From positions 12,683,294 to 12,747,293 of the forward strand of contig NC_084834.1 in NCBI RefSeq assembly GCF_033115175.1: DNA of 64,000 bases, given 5' to 3'. Below the pieces are notes generated by a model. The model worked only from the letters and a program-made list of their open reading frames with translations. It had not been told where the DNA came from and did not search any database. Within the stretch, counting starts at the first letter, position 1, and each line of letters starts with the position of its first letter. Position numbers and translations under genes: made by a program. The stretch comes from Lepus europaeus. Lineage: Eukaryota > Chordata > Mammalia > Lagomorpha > Leporidae. Below, piece by piece: positions 1 through 12,455 of this stretch.

Positions 1-283
1 AGTGCGGGTCGGGTCGGGTCGGCGCGGCACGGCTGGGCGCTGCTAGGTGCGGCTCAGTGAGGCTCCATGCGGCTCGGCTAGGCTGGGCGCGGCGCAGCAG
101 TGGGTCACCTTACTCTCCCCGTAGGTCCTCCGTGTAACATCTACTCGATCCGGAAGAGTTTCCTCTGCAGTTTTTTCCTCTGAGTCTCTTCTTAAGCGTG
201 CAGTAACTCCACCCTTGTTAAAATTTCTTTTCCCAAACTGTTGTGTGCGCCCTCACTCTTCCGCCATCTTGGCTCCACCCTCC
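1..283 (-). mobile_element. L1 retrotransposon, 5' UTR end (rest lies left of window)
   Basis: Read on the minus strand, the element begins near 283 with GGAGGGTGGAGCCAAGATGG, which closely resembles the first bases of mammalian L1 5' UTRs. It includes the YY1-type core CAAGATGGC (about 262-272). The rest of the block, towards position 1, is strongly GC-rich with short GGGTC and GGCTC repeats, as expected of an L1 promoter region. Because the true 5' end is present, this copy was not 5'-truncated on insertion. Whether its ORFs survive cannot be seen from here. Confidence 0.7.
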
Positions 284-384
284 TGAGTGTTGTTTTTAGC
301 CTCTGAAAATTCCAAGTCCAGAGGCTTCTAATTAATGGGACATTTTGAGCTAACTTGGATTATATATTTACTTAATGTTTGAAT

Positions 385-650
385 GTGAGAGGTGGAGATA
401 CAGATAAACATGCAGATATCTCTCACCAGCTGGTTCATTTCTCTAAGTGCCAGCAATAGACAGGGTTGGGACAGACCAAAGCTGAGAAAGGAACTCAGCT
501 TGGGCTCCCATACTAGTGGCAGGAACCCAATTACTTGGATCATCACACTGCCTCCCAGGGTCCTCGTTGCTGGGAAGCTGGAGTCAGGAACCTGAGCATT
601 TGAGTCAAACCCAAGCAGTCTGGCATGGGTCGTGGGCATCTTAATTGCTA
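385..650 (-). mobile_element. C-type SINE, old and diverged
   Basis: The stretch keeps the order of an antisense C SINE (CAGCTGGTTCATTTCTC, CCAAAGCTGAG, GGGCTCCCATA, a degraded GCTGGG block) but is heavily mutated and lacks clear ends. Open frames here are fortuitous. Confidence 0.5.
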
Positions 651-1120
651 GACTAAATTCTCATTCTCTTGAACTCCGTAGAGCTAGGTGAGTTGCATGA
701 AATCGAGCAGGCATCACAGAGTTCATAACACTTCTGCACTATTTATGATGCACCTTCTCACATTGCAAATGTTATTGCTTTCATGAAAACACTTGTAAAT
801 CAGACCCTAAATCCCATCTAAAAGTCAGAATGCATAAAGAATACAATTACTTTCTCATTCCCATTCCCATGCCCAAGTCAAACTGATGTTTGATGCTTGA
901 ATGTTTGCTCACCTGTTTTTAGAATAATATGAGTTTATTTATATGCATAATTTTCTCCATGCAGAGCCATCGGCTACAACATGTTCATCAATATCTGAGT
1001 GAGGACTACTTAATGCAGATAATAACAGTTCTAACTTGATGAAGACAGGTTGGGCTTGCATGACAGTGAAAAACATCTCCTGCAATAATTAATCAGTAAT
1101 AAGTCAATGTTTTTAGACTC
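640..1120. other. Unique AT-rich intergenic DNA
   Basis: No coding pattern, splice structure, RNA gene or clear repeat boundary is recognisable in this stretch. Confidence 0.5.
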
Positions 1121-1124
1121 CTAG

Positions 1125-1662
1125 AGTGTTTGAGCTGCAGGCTCTTAGTTCTATTTCCTTCCTGGGCTGCTCTTACAGAGTCTCACAAATTGGGTTCCTT
1201 AAAACTTACAGAAGCTTTTGGCTTCCCAGTTGTGGAGGCTGGAAGTCTGAAGTCCAATGTCTGCAAGGGGCCCTTCCAGGTCTGTTTCTAGCTTCTGCTG
1301 GTTTGAAGCAGTCCTGAAACTCCCTGAACAGCAGCTGCAATACTTGATCCCTGCTTCCATCTTCACGCCGGCTTCCCTCATGTGTCTCTGCCTTTGCTCC
1401 TCTTCTTATAAGGCAGGGAGTTATTACAGGGTTAAAGACTTGCCCTACTCCAGCAAGACCACGTGTTAATTAATGGCATCTTCCAACACTCTGTTTCCAA
1501 ATAAAGTTATAATCCAAGGCTTACATTCAATGCCTTTCTGCATATGTTCCAAGACTAATACCAACATATCTTTTGAGGGAGACACAATCTATCCCTTAAC
1601 AAAACACCTCTCTCAAATCACTTTCTTCAAGGATAAGAAACTAATCTGCATTGAGAGAAGCA
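1125..1662 (+). repeat. Ancient interspersed repeat, LTR-like, family unresolved
   Basis: The text pattern (GTGGAGGCTGGAAGTCTGAAG, a CT-rich middle, CTTCTTATAAGGCAGG, TTTCCAAATAAAG, then AACATATCTTTTGAGG with GACACAATCTATCCCTTAAC) is a familiar old mammalian repeat layout, probably of LTR type. The exact family cannot be assigned by eye. Small frames across it are not genes. Confidence 0.45.
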
Positions 1663-3555
1663 TCTTTATAAGTTAAGGCTTTGTGTGCATCATTTGCTTT
1701 CTCTGTAATAAGCTTTGAGCTTAAAAGACATTAGGTGCACATGCATTCATTAAGCACTTGAGGTTGTTGTGGAGGAAAGTTGTCATTATTGTGGCAAAAT
1801 CATGAGATGAGTCCTAGGAGTCTTTTTTCCTATGTTGAACATGTGGGTTGTATAGCAATGCTTTTCATTAAGTTGTATTTCTCTCTGTAGCAAAGTAGGT
1901 ATTTGATGAGTTCCGCACTATTTCAGGCCACCCGAAAAATCGTTCATTATTACAAAGGGGCATTTGCAAGCACTTGTAGCCGTGGAATCTCAAAGCTTGT
2001 GGAATCGCAGACACCATACAAATTCTAGTACAGCTCGCAAAGTACGTCAGGAAACAGCTCATTCCAAAGGAGCATTACTGAAGAAATCATAAGTCACTGA
2101 TGCCATTGATTATGGTGTCAGGTTTTCACATACAGTTCTTGATGCTGAAAAGAAAGGAAGCCAGCTGTGGTACTTTATTTTGATATATTATACCACGTAG
2201 TAGAATATAAGGGTGACTTATAGGCAGAAGACAGTTTCTTCCAAACAAGTCAGGTACAGGCCTTTTAATGCTGCACCTGCTAACTATTTGCAGTGCCTGG
2301 CATTAGTATTTGCAACTAAAGTTGAAATTTCAATGCGACTTTGAAATAATTTTAGCTCCTAAAAATTGTATTAAGTGTTTCAGGGTGGATTAGGCCATGG
2401 ATCCCTGGAGGAATCGGGAAAACGACACATGCCCTGCAGGAAATTGTGTGTGTCAGAATCATAGAGAAGCTTGAGTGACATTTTTGGGACCTAACAGGTT
2501 GCTTATTCTGTACCTCCACCTTCAGGGGTTTCCCTAGAAGGATGACTCTTAGGTTTTATGTAAAAGAATGAAATGTGAATCATGAAGGAAATTGCCATTT
2601 TTGAGGCATTCAACTTAGAACATCATAACCATTCTCACTGGAAACCATGCTGAGGGATTTGGGCTCCTTTGAAAATCAGATTCTTCCGTGATAACACTAG
2701 GAACCCAGTATAACACCAAGCAACTTAGAACATATGCTTACTTATGCCAGCCTTTGAAATCAATTATTGAATGGAATACATTTGGCTTTTTTTTAACTGG
2801 CCTGAAATAATCCACAAAAATTAGTTAAGATAGTAAACAGCATTTCAATACAAATGTTTGTTCTACATTTCTAATTGGTCTTTTTCTCAGAAGTTGTATA
2901 CATGGCACACAGGTTAATTTCACTAAGCATAATGGCCCCCAAAAGACAATATATTTTTTTTTCTGATTTGTGGTAACTAATACGTAGAGTACAAAAATGT
3001 AATATAGCTCAGTGAAATCGACATTATGATATTTGATTATTGTTCATATCCCTTGTCTAAACTCCTGAGGAACAGCGGTTTTCCAATAATAATTATTTTA
3101 AAAAAACAGATTCAAAAGAAAAGTATAAAGAAGTAAGTATATTATTTGGGTGCAAATTTGTGAGTTAATATAGTAGTTCTGAGTCACTCACATTCTGTCA
3201 CATAGAGATGAACCATGAGAAACATTTGTAGGTCACTTTATGCTGACCTTGGACTATGATCTTTAAAGAGCCAGGCTGACTCGTGGCAGTACCTCTGGGA
3301 GCTGTGATAACACAATCTAATAGAGTCCATCACTGCTTACTCCACAGCTCAGGCAAGCATTGCCACATTAGCCTTTGTCTTACTACATTGAGCACAGATC
3401 ATGTCCATTTTGCCACAGGCTTAAGAGAAAGACCAGGTTATTTTGTCTATATAGGCCAACATTCAAAACAAAAAGTATATATTTCTTTTTAAGGTAAAAA
3501 ATATGTAGGTAATAAAACGGGCCATGCAATCCATGGCATATTCTACTAAACCTTC
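1663..3555. other. Unique intergenic DNA
   Basis: AT-rich sequence without a supported gene. Around 2905-2945 a short phrase (TTTCACTAAGCATAATGGC) resembles the antisense L1 3' region but is too short to delimit. The frames at 1868-2062 and 3283-3492 show no protein-like composition or neighbouring splice signals. Confidence 0.45.
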
Positions 3556-3700
3556 ATTGTTGAGAGAAATAGAGAGAGAGGGTGGAAAGAGACAGAGAGA
3601 GAAAGAATGGAAAGGAAGGAAGGGAGGAAAAAGGAAGAATGGATGCTGGAAGGAAGGGTGACCAAAGGAAGGTTGGAGGGAGAAAGGAAAGAAAGTCTTA
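3556..3700. repeat. Purine-rich low-complexity tract
   Basis: Runs of AGAGAGAG, GGAAAGGAAGG and GGAGGGAGAAAGG form a nearly pure purine strand. The opposite strand gives a spurious serine/leucine-rich frame. Confidence 0.8.
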
Positions 3701-4985
3701 CCATAAAAGCACTAGAAATCATTGACAATGCGGTTCAATATGTATCCACAGAATTCTGAACAGTATTTTTTTCTGGGCAAGCATTGATTATGTATGCAAA
3801 CACACGTGGGTTCCTGGAAAATTCATGATATATTTTGCCTCTAGATCTTACTATATTTTTATTAGTTCCCCTTGTTTCCTCTGCCTACGGCTCTCTCTCA
3901 TGATCAATCATATCAAGGTTTGATGCACCTGCACTGGGTTTCCCTGCACCCATCCTGCCCATATACCCTGAGACAGGCCTTGTCCCTCTTGTTCCGTTTT
4001 TCCCATCCCCAGAGCATGCATCCGATGTTTGACATGGTACTTCCTGTATGCATGACATAGGCAGGCGTGAATAATCGATATGTGGAGCAGTTCTTTCTTC
4101 TTATCCACAACATGGCGTAACATGATGCATCCTGAGTTTCCACATTTAGTCTTCCGTTTTTATTCCTACACCTACTAAATTATCTTCCTCAATCTTTGAT
4201 TTCTCTCCTGTTACTTGGAAGTTTAGAAATATCTCAAAATTCCTGCATAAATAATATTATACATATGATTCTGAAAGGCCAAACTAATCAAATTATCATC
4301 ACGTCTAAAACTATATAGAACCCACTTAAGTGAATTGCTTAGAATTCTGATCCAAGATAATCTTTCATGTATTTAATAATCAATAGTCAATATTCAATTA
4401 AGTGCTAAGTATGTGTTAATAACTATGGTAGGTGCTAGGAAAAAATCATAAATGAACATGATCTCTCACAATCTAGTGGGATCGACAAAAATATAAATAA
4501 ATAAATTTAGTCTTATTTCTACATATGAATGCTTTTCCATGTTACATTTGTATGTGAGTTTTGTTTTAAAATAACTTGCAAGGAAGGTTATAACAGTATG
4601 ATAAATGCTAAATTAAACATTTCCCAAAGCACTGGAGGCAAACTGACAAGATACAGATCCTTGCATAAGCTTCTCTGGAGGCTGAAACTCCCTGGCCCAC
4701 AGGCCGATGTTTCTGTTATGTGAATATACGAAGTAATGCAGTGAAAATAGTGACGTCTTCTCTGTCTCATTGTCACCGTGTCCTTGTATATCAGGGTTCT
4801 GCAGGGCAGCTTGCCTTACTGAAGATGGCACAGTGACTGAAATCCAGTATTGCTGTAGTGGAGCCTCTGTTCATATTTGTGAATGAAAATAGCCAGCCGA
4901 GGGGTATCTACTCATCATACAATGAGTTTACAAATCTGCACATCAGTCCAGGAACTAATTCTCCATTAATCAAGAAAATTACTTT
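3701..4985. other. Unique AT-rich intergenic DNA
   Basis: Nothing recognisable beyond AT-rich sequence. Short frames on both strands between 3872 and 4831 overlap one another and have no coding signature. Confidence 0.45.
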
Positions 4986-4987
4986 GT

Positions 4988-5105
4988 TGTTTATGTAAGA
5001 GTACTTCCAGAAGTTCATGGGAAATATAATTGAAAGAACTTGTGTTGCCAAAATTTTAAAATCCATACATATCTTCAAAAAGTTCATGAAAATACAAGTT
5101 ATGGG
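4988..5105. mobile_element. Mariner-like MITE remnant
   Basis: The sequence is roughly palindromic: CAGAAGTTCATGGGAAAT near the left side and a second AAAAAGTTCATGAAAAT towards the right, with CCAAAATTTTAAAATCC between them. A similar arrangement recurs at 40913-41345, supporting a small DNA-transposon family. Family naming is from memory and tentative. Confidence 0.4.
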
Positions 5106-5109
5106 GAAA

Positions 5110-5345
5110 TAAAACTGTGTTGTTGTGGCACAGCAAGAGTGTCTGGTATCAAGTCCTGCCTTCACTGCCAGTCCAACTTTCTGCTGATGGGCACCCTGGC
5201 TCAAGTATTTGGGTCCTTGCTTTCCATGTGGGACATGGCTTCAACATGGCCCAGTCCCAGCTCTGATGACATTTCAGAAGTGCACCAGAGGATGGAAGAT
5301 ATTTCCCTCTCTCTCCCTCTCTCCCCCTTCCAAATACAATACAAT
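5110..5345 (+). mobile_element. C-type SINE, diverged
   Basis: The sense-strand order of a C SINE is visible: TTGTGGCACAGCAAGAG, CAAGTATTTGGGTCC, CATGTGGGACATGG, GGATGGAAGATAT, then a CTCTCTCCCTCTCT tract and an A-rich (ATACA)n end. It abuts the mariner-like remnant. Confidence 0.65.
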
Positions 5346-5658
5346 ATATATAATACAATACAATACAACACCTTCTACAATGAAAAAAACTAGGCATCGA
5401 TTTCAAAAATTTTAGCACCATAATAGACATCTTTTAGTTCTGTTTTTCTACAGACTTTTTGGAAATATTCCCATAATCTTAAATCACTTTGGGGATTACT
5501 TCCTCAATTCCAAAAATGTAGTGTGACCCTCCCATTTCCCTTCTCTTTATTATTTTATATAAGCCAGGTAATGTCATACTGCTTTTGAATGGTATCCTTC
5601 CATGGTTTCTTGTGTCTTGTGATCTGACTCCTATATCCCCGTTCACACCTCATTTTCT

Positions 5659-5691
5659 TTTTCTTTTTTTAAATTTTTGACAGGCAGAGTG

Positions 5692-5739
<48 letters not shown>

Positions 5740-6024
5740 TCTTCCTTTTGCCATTGGTTCACCCTCCAATGGCCGCTGCGGTTGGCGCACTGCGGCCGGC
5801 GCACCGCGCTGATCCGATGGCAGGAGCCAGGAGCTTCTCCTGGTCTCCCATGGGGTGCAGGGCCCAAGCACTTGGGCCATCCTCCACTGCACTCCCTGGC
5901 CACAGCAGAGAGCTGGCCTGGAAGAGGGGCAACCGGGACAGAATCCGGCGCCCCAACCGGGACTAGAACCTGGTGTGCCAGTGCCGCAAGGGGGAGGATT
6001 AGCCTGTTGAGCCACGGTGCCGGC
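5659..6024 (-). mobile_element. C-type SINE (CSINE2-like) with target duplication
   Basis: An antisense full-length copy: a T-rich end, GACAGGCAGAGTGGACAGTG, a long (GA)n tract, and GAGCCACGGTGCCGGC at its promoter end. The flanks TCACACCTCATTTTCT at 5643-5658 and 6025-6040 are identical, giving a 16-bp target duplication and exact borders. The large frames on both strands here are SINE translation. Confidence 0.95.
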
Positions 6025-6040
6025 TCACACCTCATTTTCT

Positions 6041-7530
6041 ACAAGGAAGCAATGGCCATCCACTGATCTATTCATTATGGGCTTTGTTGTTTTTCTAAAT
6101 AAGTTGCCCCTTCCTTGTATTCCCTTATGTTTCAACAGCTTTGATCACCACAGAAATCTTTCTTAGCTTAAATTGGATGCTAGAAGGCACAAGGTACTAC
6201 AGGAGTAATGAGCATTACTGCTATACAAATTAGATAACATTTGCAGCCACCTTGTACAACATCATTAAATCAAATCAAAGGAGAGAAGTATCTCCAAAAT
6301 GAGCCCCAACTGTGCATTGTCAGTTCTGTGATCCCCTTAACCTGTCAACTTTCATTACTTCACGGAAGATGAAAACTTATTTAGAATGGCAAGATGAGTA
6401 TGGTGATACTGTGTTCATAGGTGCACACATTCCCGAAATTGAAACTGACATTTTCCTCTGCACAGTGCTGAACAGAGAGCATCATTGTTCACCTCTGGTC
6501 CATCCAAAATTCAAATGAACCATGACTTATGAGCTGTTTTATTTCCAAGACAATGTCACAAAAATATATAAGGCATGCTGTGTTGATAGAGCCAGGGGTT
6601 ACCTTATGCTGTGTTCTATCTCACATTGTGGCTCAGAAGGTAGGCTGGGTGAAACTCTCTCTCCTAAACCATTAAAAATGTGTCATTAAACAAGCTTATC
6701 TTCATGTAACAATTTCTCAGAGTCTGAATGAATAACCCAAAGACATGTAGAAAAACGATTCTAATCATTTTGTTAGTCTAGTCTGCATTTGGAGTTACAT
6801 TGGATCCAGGAGTATGTCTTCACTGAATTGTGGACCCTTTTTATTTTCCTAAAACCTCTTTCAAACTTCCAGGGATTCTCAAACACCCAAATATTTTATT
6901 TAAAATGTGGAGGTCCAGGCTAGCTCCTTTATACTGTTATACATTTTTATCATACTAGTTTCTAGTGATTGTCCATTTCCAATAATTTTACTTTTAAAAA
7001 TCAGAATTGGTAGAGAAGTATTCTATTTTTTGATGCTGTGAAGTCTCCATGTCGAGTTTACTGAAGCATCAAAGTCCATTGTCGTGTTTTAGATGGTGCA
7101 CCATTTGATAGCACTGTGAGAGTCACTTGCTTTGTTCTTTGAGCTATAGCAGCTACTATCTTTTTGGGGACTAGATATTTACTGATCTCTCTCCTGAATC
7201 ACAATAACATTGTAATCCATTTTCTTATAAGTAATGGTTAATAATACAAGATGAGTTTCTTCCTTATTTAGTATTTCACTATCTGGAAGGCTTTTGCATT
7301 TCACCTTAAATAAGAATTCTAATAAATGTATTTTTGATGGAATGATCATTTTGTCAGAAATTTTCCTTTTAGGTAATTTGTTGTTGATTTGAGGTAGTTG
7401 ATTGGCCAAGGATATTTGAAAGTATCATTTTACTGGCATGTTCACTCAGCAAGTATTTCTTGGTATTATCTATGGGAAAATCTCAACCCAGTGCCATGGG
7501 CACAGGAAGAAAAAAATCATTTAATTGTAC
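6041..7530. other. Unique intergenic DNA
   Basis: AT-rich sequence with no convincing gene, RNA or repeat structure. The 68-codon frame at 6312-6518 has a moderately protein-like look but lacks Kozak context, splice signals or a family match I recognise. Confidence 0.4.
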
Positions 7531-7540
7531 TCCTTTTTTC

Positions 7541-7840
7541 AAATATTTTATTTATTTATTTGAGAGGCAGAGTTACAGAGTGAAAGTTCTTCCATCTGCT
7601 GGCTTACTCCCCAAATGGCAGCAATGGCTGGAGCTGGGTTGATACAAAGCCAGGAGCCAAAACTTCATCCAGGTCTCCCACATGGGTGCAGAGGCCCAAG
7701 CACTTCAGCCTTCTTCTATTGCTTTCCTAGGCCTTAAACAGAGAGATTGGAAAAGAAGCAGCCAGGACTTGAACCGGTGCACATATGGGATGCCGGTGCC
7801 ACAGGAGGAGGCTTAGCCCACTATGCCACAGTGCCAGCTC
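7541..7840 (-). mobile_element. C-type SINE
   Basis: An antisense copy from AAATATTTTATTTATTTATT through GAGAGGCAGAGTTACAGAG to GCCACAGTGCCAGCTC. Imperfect target duplications (AATTGTACTCC / AGTTGTACGCC) flank it. Confidence 0.9.
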
Positions 7841-8440
7841 CAGTTGTACGCCTATTTTACACAGATGCCATTCATGTTATCCAGTGATGGGATGACTGGG
7901 GCATAATTCTATTTGTCATGCTGTACAAGAACCAAGCAACAAATCCTTCAAACCTCATGCTTTTTCTTCCTCTGTTTTCAAAAATAAGCTTCTTGAAGTA
8001 CAGCCGAGGCAAGTCTGAAGACCCCTGGCACTTCAGGAGTGTTAATAATTTATTCTGTTTACCAATAGCAAGCTGAGAGTCTAGGGTTCCACAGGGATCC
8101 CTTTGGGATTGCATGCTTGTTATTCTGAACCTGAAGTCATGCATGGTAAGATGGTTTCTTAAATTTTCTTCCAGCTTTCTGACTTTCTCACACAGCCCCT
8201 TCAGTCCAGGATCACCTCTGTGTAGGCCTCTCCTACGTGGTGCTCAGAGCACCAGAGCACTGGCCAGGTAAGGGATCCTTCAGCGGCTTTCGCCTTTTGC
8301 TGACCATTCTAAGCTCCTTCGTGTGGCCTGGCAGCATCCAGGATTTCTTTCCCACTTTCACCTCCTCCTGCCCGGACTGTTTCTGTACAGCGCTTGAGCT
8401 GTGAGATTTACGTTCCCAACACCACACACACTTCCAAAGT
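7841..8440. other. Unique intergenic DNA
   Basis: No repeat or gene signature is recognised. The minus-strand frame at 7872-8144 is unsupported. Confidence 0.4.
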
Positions 8441-8441
8441 A

Positions 8442-8774
8442 TTTTTTTTTAAGATTTTATTTATTTATTTGACAGGCAGAGTTACACACAGTGAGAAGGA
8501 GAGACAGAGAGAAGGGTCTTCCTTCCGTTGGTTCACTCCCCAAATGGCCACAACAACCAGAGCTGCGCCCGATGCAAAGCCAAGAGCCAGGTGCCTTCTC
8601 ATGGTCGCCCATGCGGGTGCAGGGCCCAAGCACCTGGGCCATCCTCCACTGCACTCCTGGGCCACAGCAGAGAGCTGGACTGGTAGAGGAGCAACTGGGA
8701 CAGAACCGTCACCCATATGGGATGCCGGCGCCGCAGACGGAGGATTAACCAAGTGAGCCACGGCGCCGGCCCCC
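8442..8774 (-). mobile_element. C-type SINE
   Basis: A well-preserved antisense copy: AAGATTTTATTTATTTATT, GACAGGCAGAGTTACACAC, CCTCCACTGCACTCCTGGG, and a GCGCCGGC terminus. The long frames of 65-144 codons across it on both strands are SINE translation. Confidence 0.93.
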
Positions 8775-9200
8775 CGAAGTCTTTTCTCTCTGCCTGCAGT
8801 GGCACTCTTCCACGTTGGACTGCTAATCGTTTGTTTTTGCAGTATTAAAATTGAGCTCAGGTGCCTCTCTTCTAGGAAGTCTTTTCTATCTTCTCCCATT
8901 GAGGGTGCCTTCAGCTCTGTGCTTCTCAGTAACTCATTTTATCTCTAATTTGGAATTCCCGACAGTTCAGTAGTGATTTTGTTTACGTGCTTTCTTTCCT
9001 ATAACACTACGGGCTCATCCAAGGCGGGACTGCAATGTTCAGATCTTCATGTTTAATGACTGCCATCATAATATCCTGTCCCCAGAAGATAGTTGCATTA
9101 ATATTTGTGGGATGAATAAATCATGAGTAAATGCTTGATCCTGGCTGGTAGCACAACCATTTCTTTCTTTTTTTATGCTGTTTTAGCTTCAATATTTAAT

Positions 9201-9531
9201 GTTCTTTATTCTTCTTCTTCTTTTTTTTTTTTTTTTGTGAATGGCAGAGTTATACAGTGAGAGAGAGACAGACAGAGAAAGATCTTCCTTTTTCCATTGG
9301 TTCACCACCCAAATGGTTGCTACAGCCAGCCCACTGTGCTGATCCAAAGCCAGGAGCCAGGTGCTTCCTCCTGGTCTCCCATGCCGGTGCAGGGCCCAAG
9401 CACTTGGGCCATCCTCCACTGCCTTCCCGGGCCACAGCAGAGAGCTGGACTGGAAGAGGAGCAACCGGGACCAGAACCCAGGGTACCAGCGCCGCAGGCA
9501 GAGGATTAGGCTAGTGAGCCGCAGCGCCGGC
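9201..9531 (-). mobile_element. C-type SINE with target duplication
   Basis: An antisense copy ending in GCCGCAGCGCCGGC. The flanking duplication CAATATTTAAT lies at 9190-9200 and 9532-9542. The T-rich side carries CTTCTTCTTC interruptions. Confidence 0.94.
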
Positions 9532-9542
9532 CAATATTTAAT

Positions 9543-9875
9543 ATTTCTTAATATTTTGCCACATTTATTTTGTATGTAAACATTATATACACTTACATAC
9601 TATTCTTTGCCATGATAAGGATTGTAACGTGGGGAAAGTTGCTTATATTGTCATGTACATGGTATGAGTCAATGAAGTAATAATTCTAACTCTATGCCAA
9701 CTGATAGGACATCCACAGAAATTTTTACACTTTATGTAATTTGTTTCACACAAAAAGGAGAAAAGGGATGTTTGTCATCCGGAGTCTGGCTTATTTCACT
9801 TAGCATAATGATCTCCAGTTCTGTCCATCGTGTTGCAAATGTCAGGATTTCATTCCTTGTTATGACTCAGGACCA
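9543..9875 (-). mobile_element. L1 3' fragment
   Basis: Phrases such as GGCTTATTTCACTTAGCATA and CATCGTGTTGCAAATG match the antisense L1 3' regions at 31.8 kb, 48.2 kb and 57.3 kb in this same window. It is a short 5'-truncated copy with uncertain borders. Confidence 0.55.
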
Positions 9876-9879
9876 TTTC

Positions 9880-10880
9880 TTTACATGTTGTTACTCCCTA
9901 TTTCTTCCTCCTTTGCAAACCCTCAATGAAAATGTGTGTGCCCTCCTCACCTCCTGGCCACAGGCTACCTTAGTGACTGCTGTTCATGGAGAAGACCCAA
10001 AATCTGCCACTGAATTTTAGGTTGTTGCTGCGTGAAAGGGTAAGGAAGCCAATGAAATGGCCACACCATTTGCCTAGGAAAAAAATAATTAACTGTGACA
10101 CATTTCCCTGAGTTGTACTTATGTTTTGGAAAACAGTTTGCTCATGACCTAACCATTGTTTCTTAAAAGGTCACCAATAAATCTAACAGCATGATATGAA
10201 GTATTTTATAAGAGAAACCTTAGCCAATGCAAGCAAAAATTCAACTACCATGAGTTACACATTTTCATGAACTTTGTTCAACCCCAAAATATAAATGCTC
10301 ATCATTTCAAAACATCCAATATGATGCTGTGTAGGGAGACTTAAGTCCATATTGCCTAACGTCCATTAAACATTGAGGAGCAGGAGATAAGGAGTTTTTA
10401 TCCCCAAAACTCTTTTACTAAAATCATTTTAAGGAGTTTAATTGACAAATATTTTCTACTTAGATCCAAGATGGACATCCTAGAATACTGGTTTCATATG
10501 GATTGTCTCCATGTTGGCATCATTACAAGCTTTCTTTACATCACAATTCAGTTGCTTTCCCTCCTAACTGTTGTGTGGCAGGGCCATTATTGAGTGGATG
10601 CAGGGATGTGATACAGTTCAGTTCAAGTTAACCTTGCTTCCCAGCAGTGACATGAGTTAATTTAATTCCTGTCACCAGACTTCACAAGGGTATATTGCAT
10701 ATTATGTCTCCTTATTACAGCCACAAGTCATTATCTCCAAATCACCTCTTGTAAAACCTATATGTGACCCTTCTTACATGCACTCCATACAGATAGAGAC
10801 AGGCAACATAAGGAACATCCATAGAGAAATACAGCACAAAAATGCACCTTACAGGAAGTTCTTACAAACTTACAAAAAGT
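9880..10880. other. Unique DNA with small MITE-like scraps
   Basis: Mostly non-repetitive. ACACATTTTCATGAACTTTG near 10257 and CAAAAAGTTCG near 10873 resemble ends of the mariner-like element at 40.9 kb but are too short to delimit. Confidence 0.35.
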
Positions 10881-10884
10881 TCGC

Positions 10885-11535
10885 TTAGGAGTTGGCATTA
10901 TGGCACACCCCATATCGGAGCACCTGTTCAAGTACTGGCTGCTCTGCTTCCGATCCCGCTTCCACCTAATGTATCCTGGGAAGCAATTGCAGATACCTGA
11001 AGTATTTGGGCCCCTCTCACCCATATAGGGGACCAGGATGGGGACTGGGACTGTGGTGTAGGGGGTTAAGCCTCCGCCTGTGACGCCAGCATCCCATTTG
11101 GGCACCAGTTTGAGTCCTAGCTGCTCTATCTGATCCCGATCCCTGCTAATGTGCCTGGTTAAGCAGTGGAGGATGGTCCAAGTGCTTGGGCCCTTGTACC
11201 CACATGGGAGACCTAGATGAAGCTCCAGGCTCCTGGCTTCAACCTGGCTCAGCCCCTGCCACTGAGACCATTTGGGGAGTGAACCAACATATGGAAGATC
11301 TCTCTCACACACTTGCTCAGTTGCTCTCCTCTCTCTGTAACTCTGCCTTTCAAGTAAATAAAAATAAATCTTAAAAAAAAAAGGAGACCTGGATGGAGCT
11401 TCCAGTTCCTGGCTTCAGTCCAGAGATTTAGCTATGGCAGCCATATGGGAAGTGAACTAGAAGATGAGGTGAAAGGCTTCTCTCTGTCTCTTCTTATCTT
11501 GGTGTATCACTCTGCTTTTAAGATTAACACTGAAA
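10885..11535 (+). mobile_element. Older C-type SINE split by a younger SINE
   Basis: The outer copy runs 10885-11035 (GGCATTATGGCACACCCC, CCATATAGGGGACC) and resumes at 11384-11535 (GGAGACCTGGATGGAGC, CCATATGGGAAGTGAAC, a CT-rich end). The younger copy occupies the gap. Confidence 0.75.
11036..11383 (+). mobile_element. Younger C-type SINE nested in an older one
   Basis: A sense copy from GGGACTGTGGTGTAGGGGG to AAATAAAAATAAATCTT plus poly(A). The host-SINE phrase GGGGACCAGGATGG before it and GGAGACCTGGATGG after it are the target duplication. Confidence 0.85.
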
Positions 11536-11539
11536 AAGT

Positions 11540-12455
11540 ACTTTTTGAGTTCCAGTCCATTTTTCCCTTCCTTCTTTCTTTCCTCCTGGGCTCTCCATGC
11601 CTCCCTTCTTGCCTCCCTTCTTGAGGGTTAAGTGGGTGCTTAGTGTGTGCTAACCCTTGTTCTTCTGTTAGTGATTTACCAATGTAAAAATAGACAAGGC
11701 CCATGCTCTGTTGAACTTTAATTTTTTTCTCATTATTCATTATCTTCAGTCACAAAATTATTTATTGAATGCCTGTTATGTGTACAATATTCATGAGTAA
11801 GCCTCCACTAAATATCTTAATAAAATCTCTTACTGGTAGGGGTGTGCACCTGTGAGCAGGAATACAAAGTCTTGTTGTTTGTTTAGAATGTTGATTGAAA
11901 ATTACATAACTCGATGTATGCAAATTCTCAAAATATTCCACTGATCAATAATTTGAAAAGTCAAGCAAGCTCTTACAGGGTCTCCTCTTGTCCTAACTTA
12001 AAAAATAGCAAGTCGGAGAACCTATGACAGATCTGAATCTTTATGCTGTCATGTTTCAAGCCTTGACACAAGGATCAGGGAACTGTGAACTCTGACAGCC
12101 TCCTCCATCCCCACACCATCCTGCTGGACAGAAAGAAACAGCTAAGGTCACCAAAGCCACAGATGAATCTGAGTCCCCTAGGAAAAAGTTGTCATCAGTC
12201 ATTCCCTCTGCTCTAATCAGAAAGGAAAAAAAAATTGAGGGGGCAGGAAGAGAAGAGAACCTTTCCAGCAATGGTTCCTGGAAGTAATTCCCGGATGTAT
12301 CATGAGAAATTCACTCCTTTATCTTTGGGAACCAGAATCTTCTCTCCCCATGCAATCTGCATATGCAAGCACAGAATATTTATATATATATATAATATTT
12401 ATATATTATATTTCTACTTTTATATATTATATTTTTATCTATATATATATTCCCC
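11540..12455. other. Unique DNA, with AT dinucleotide tract at its end
   Basis: No gene is supported. At about 12378-12450 a TATATATATA/ATATTTATATATTA run forms a low-complexity, self-complementary tract next to the L1 fragment. Confidence 0.45.

Noticed and set aside
5643-6066. Long overlapping frames of 120-130 codons on both strands
   Set aside because: They are translations of a C-type SINE; similar peptides recur at 8.5, 9.3, 13.5, 17.0, 27.9, 34.0 and 58.6 kb.
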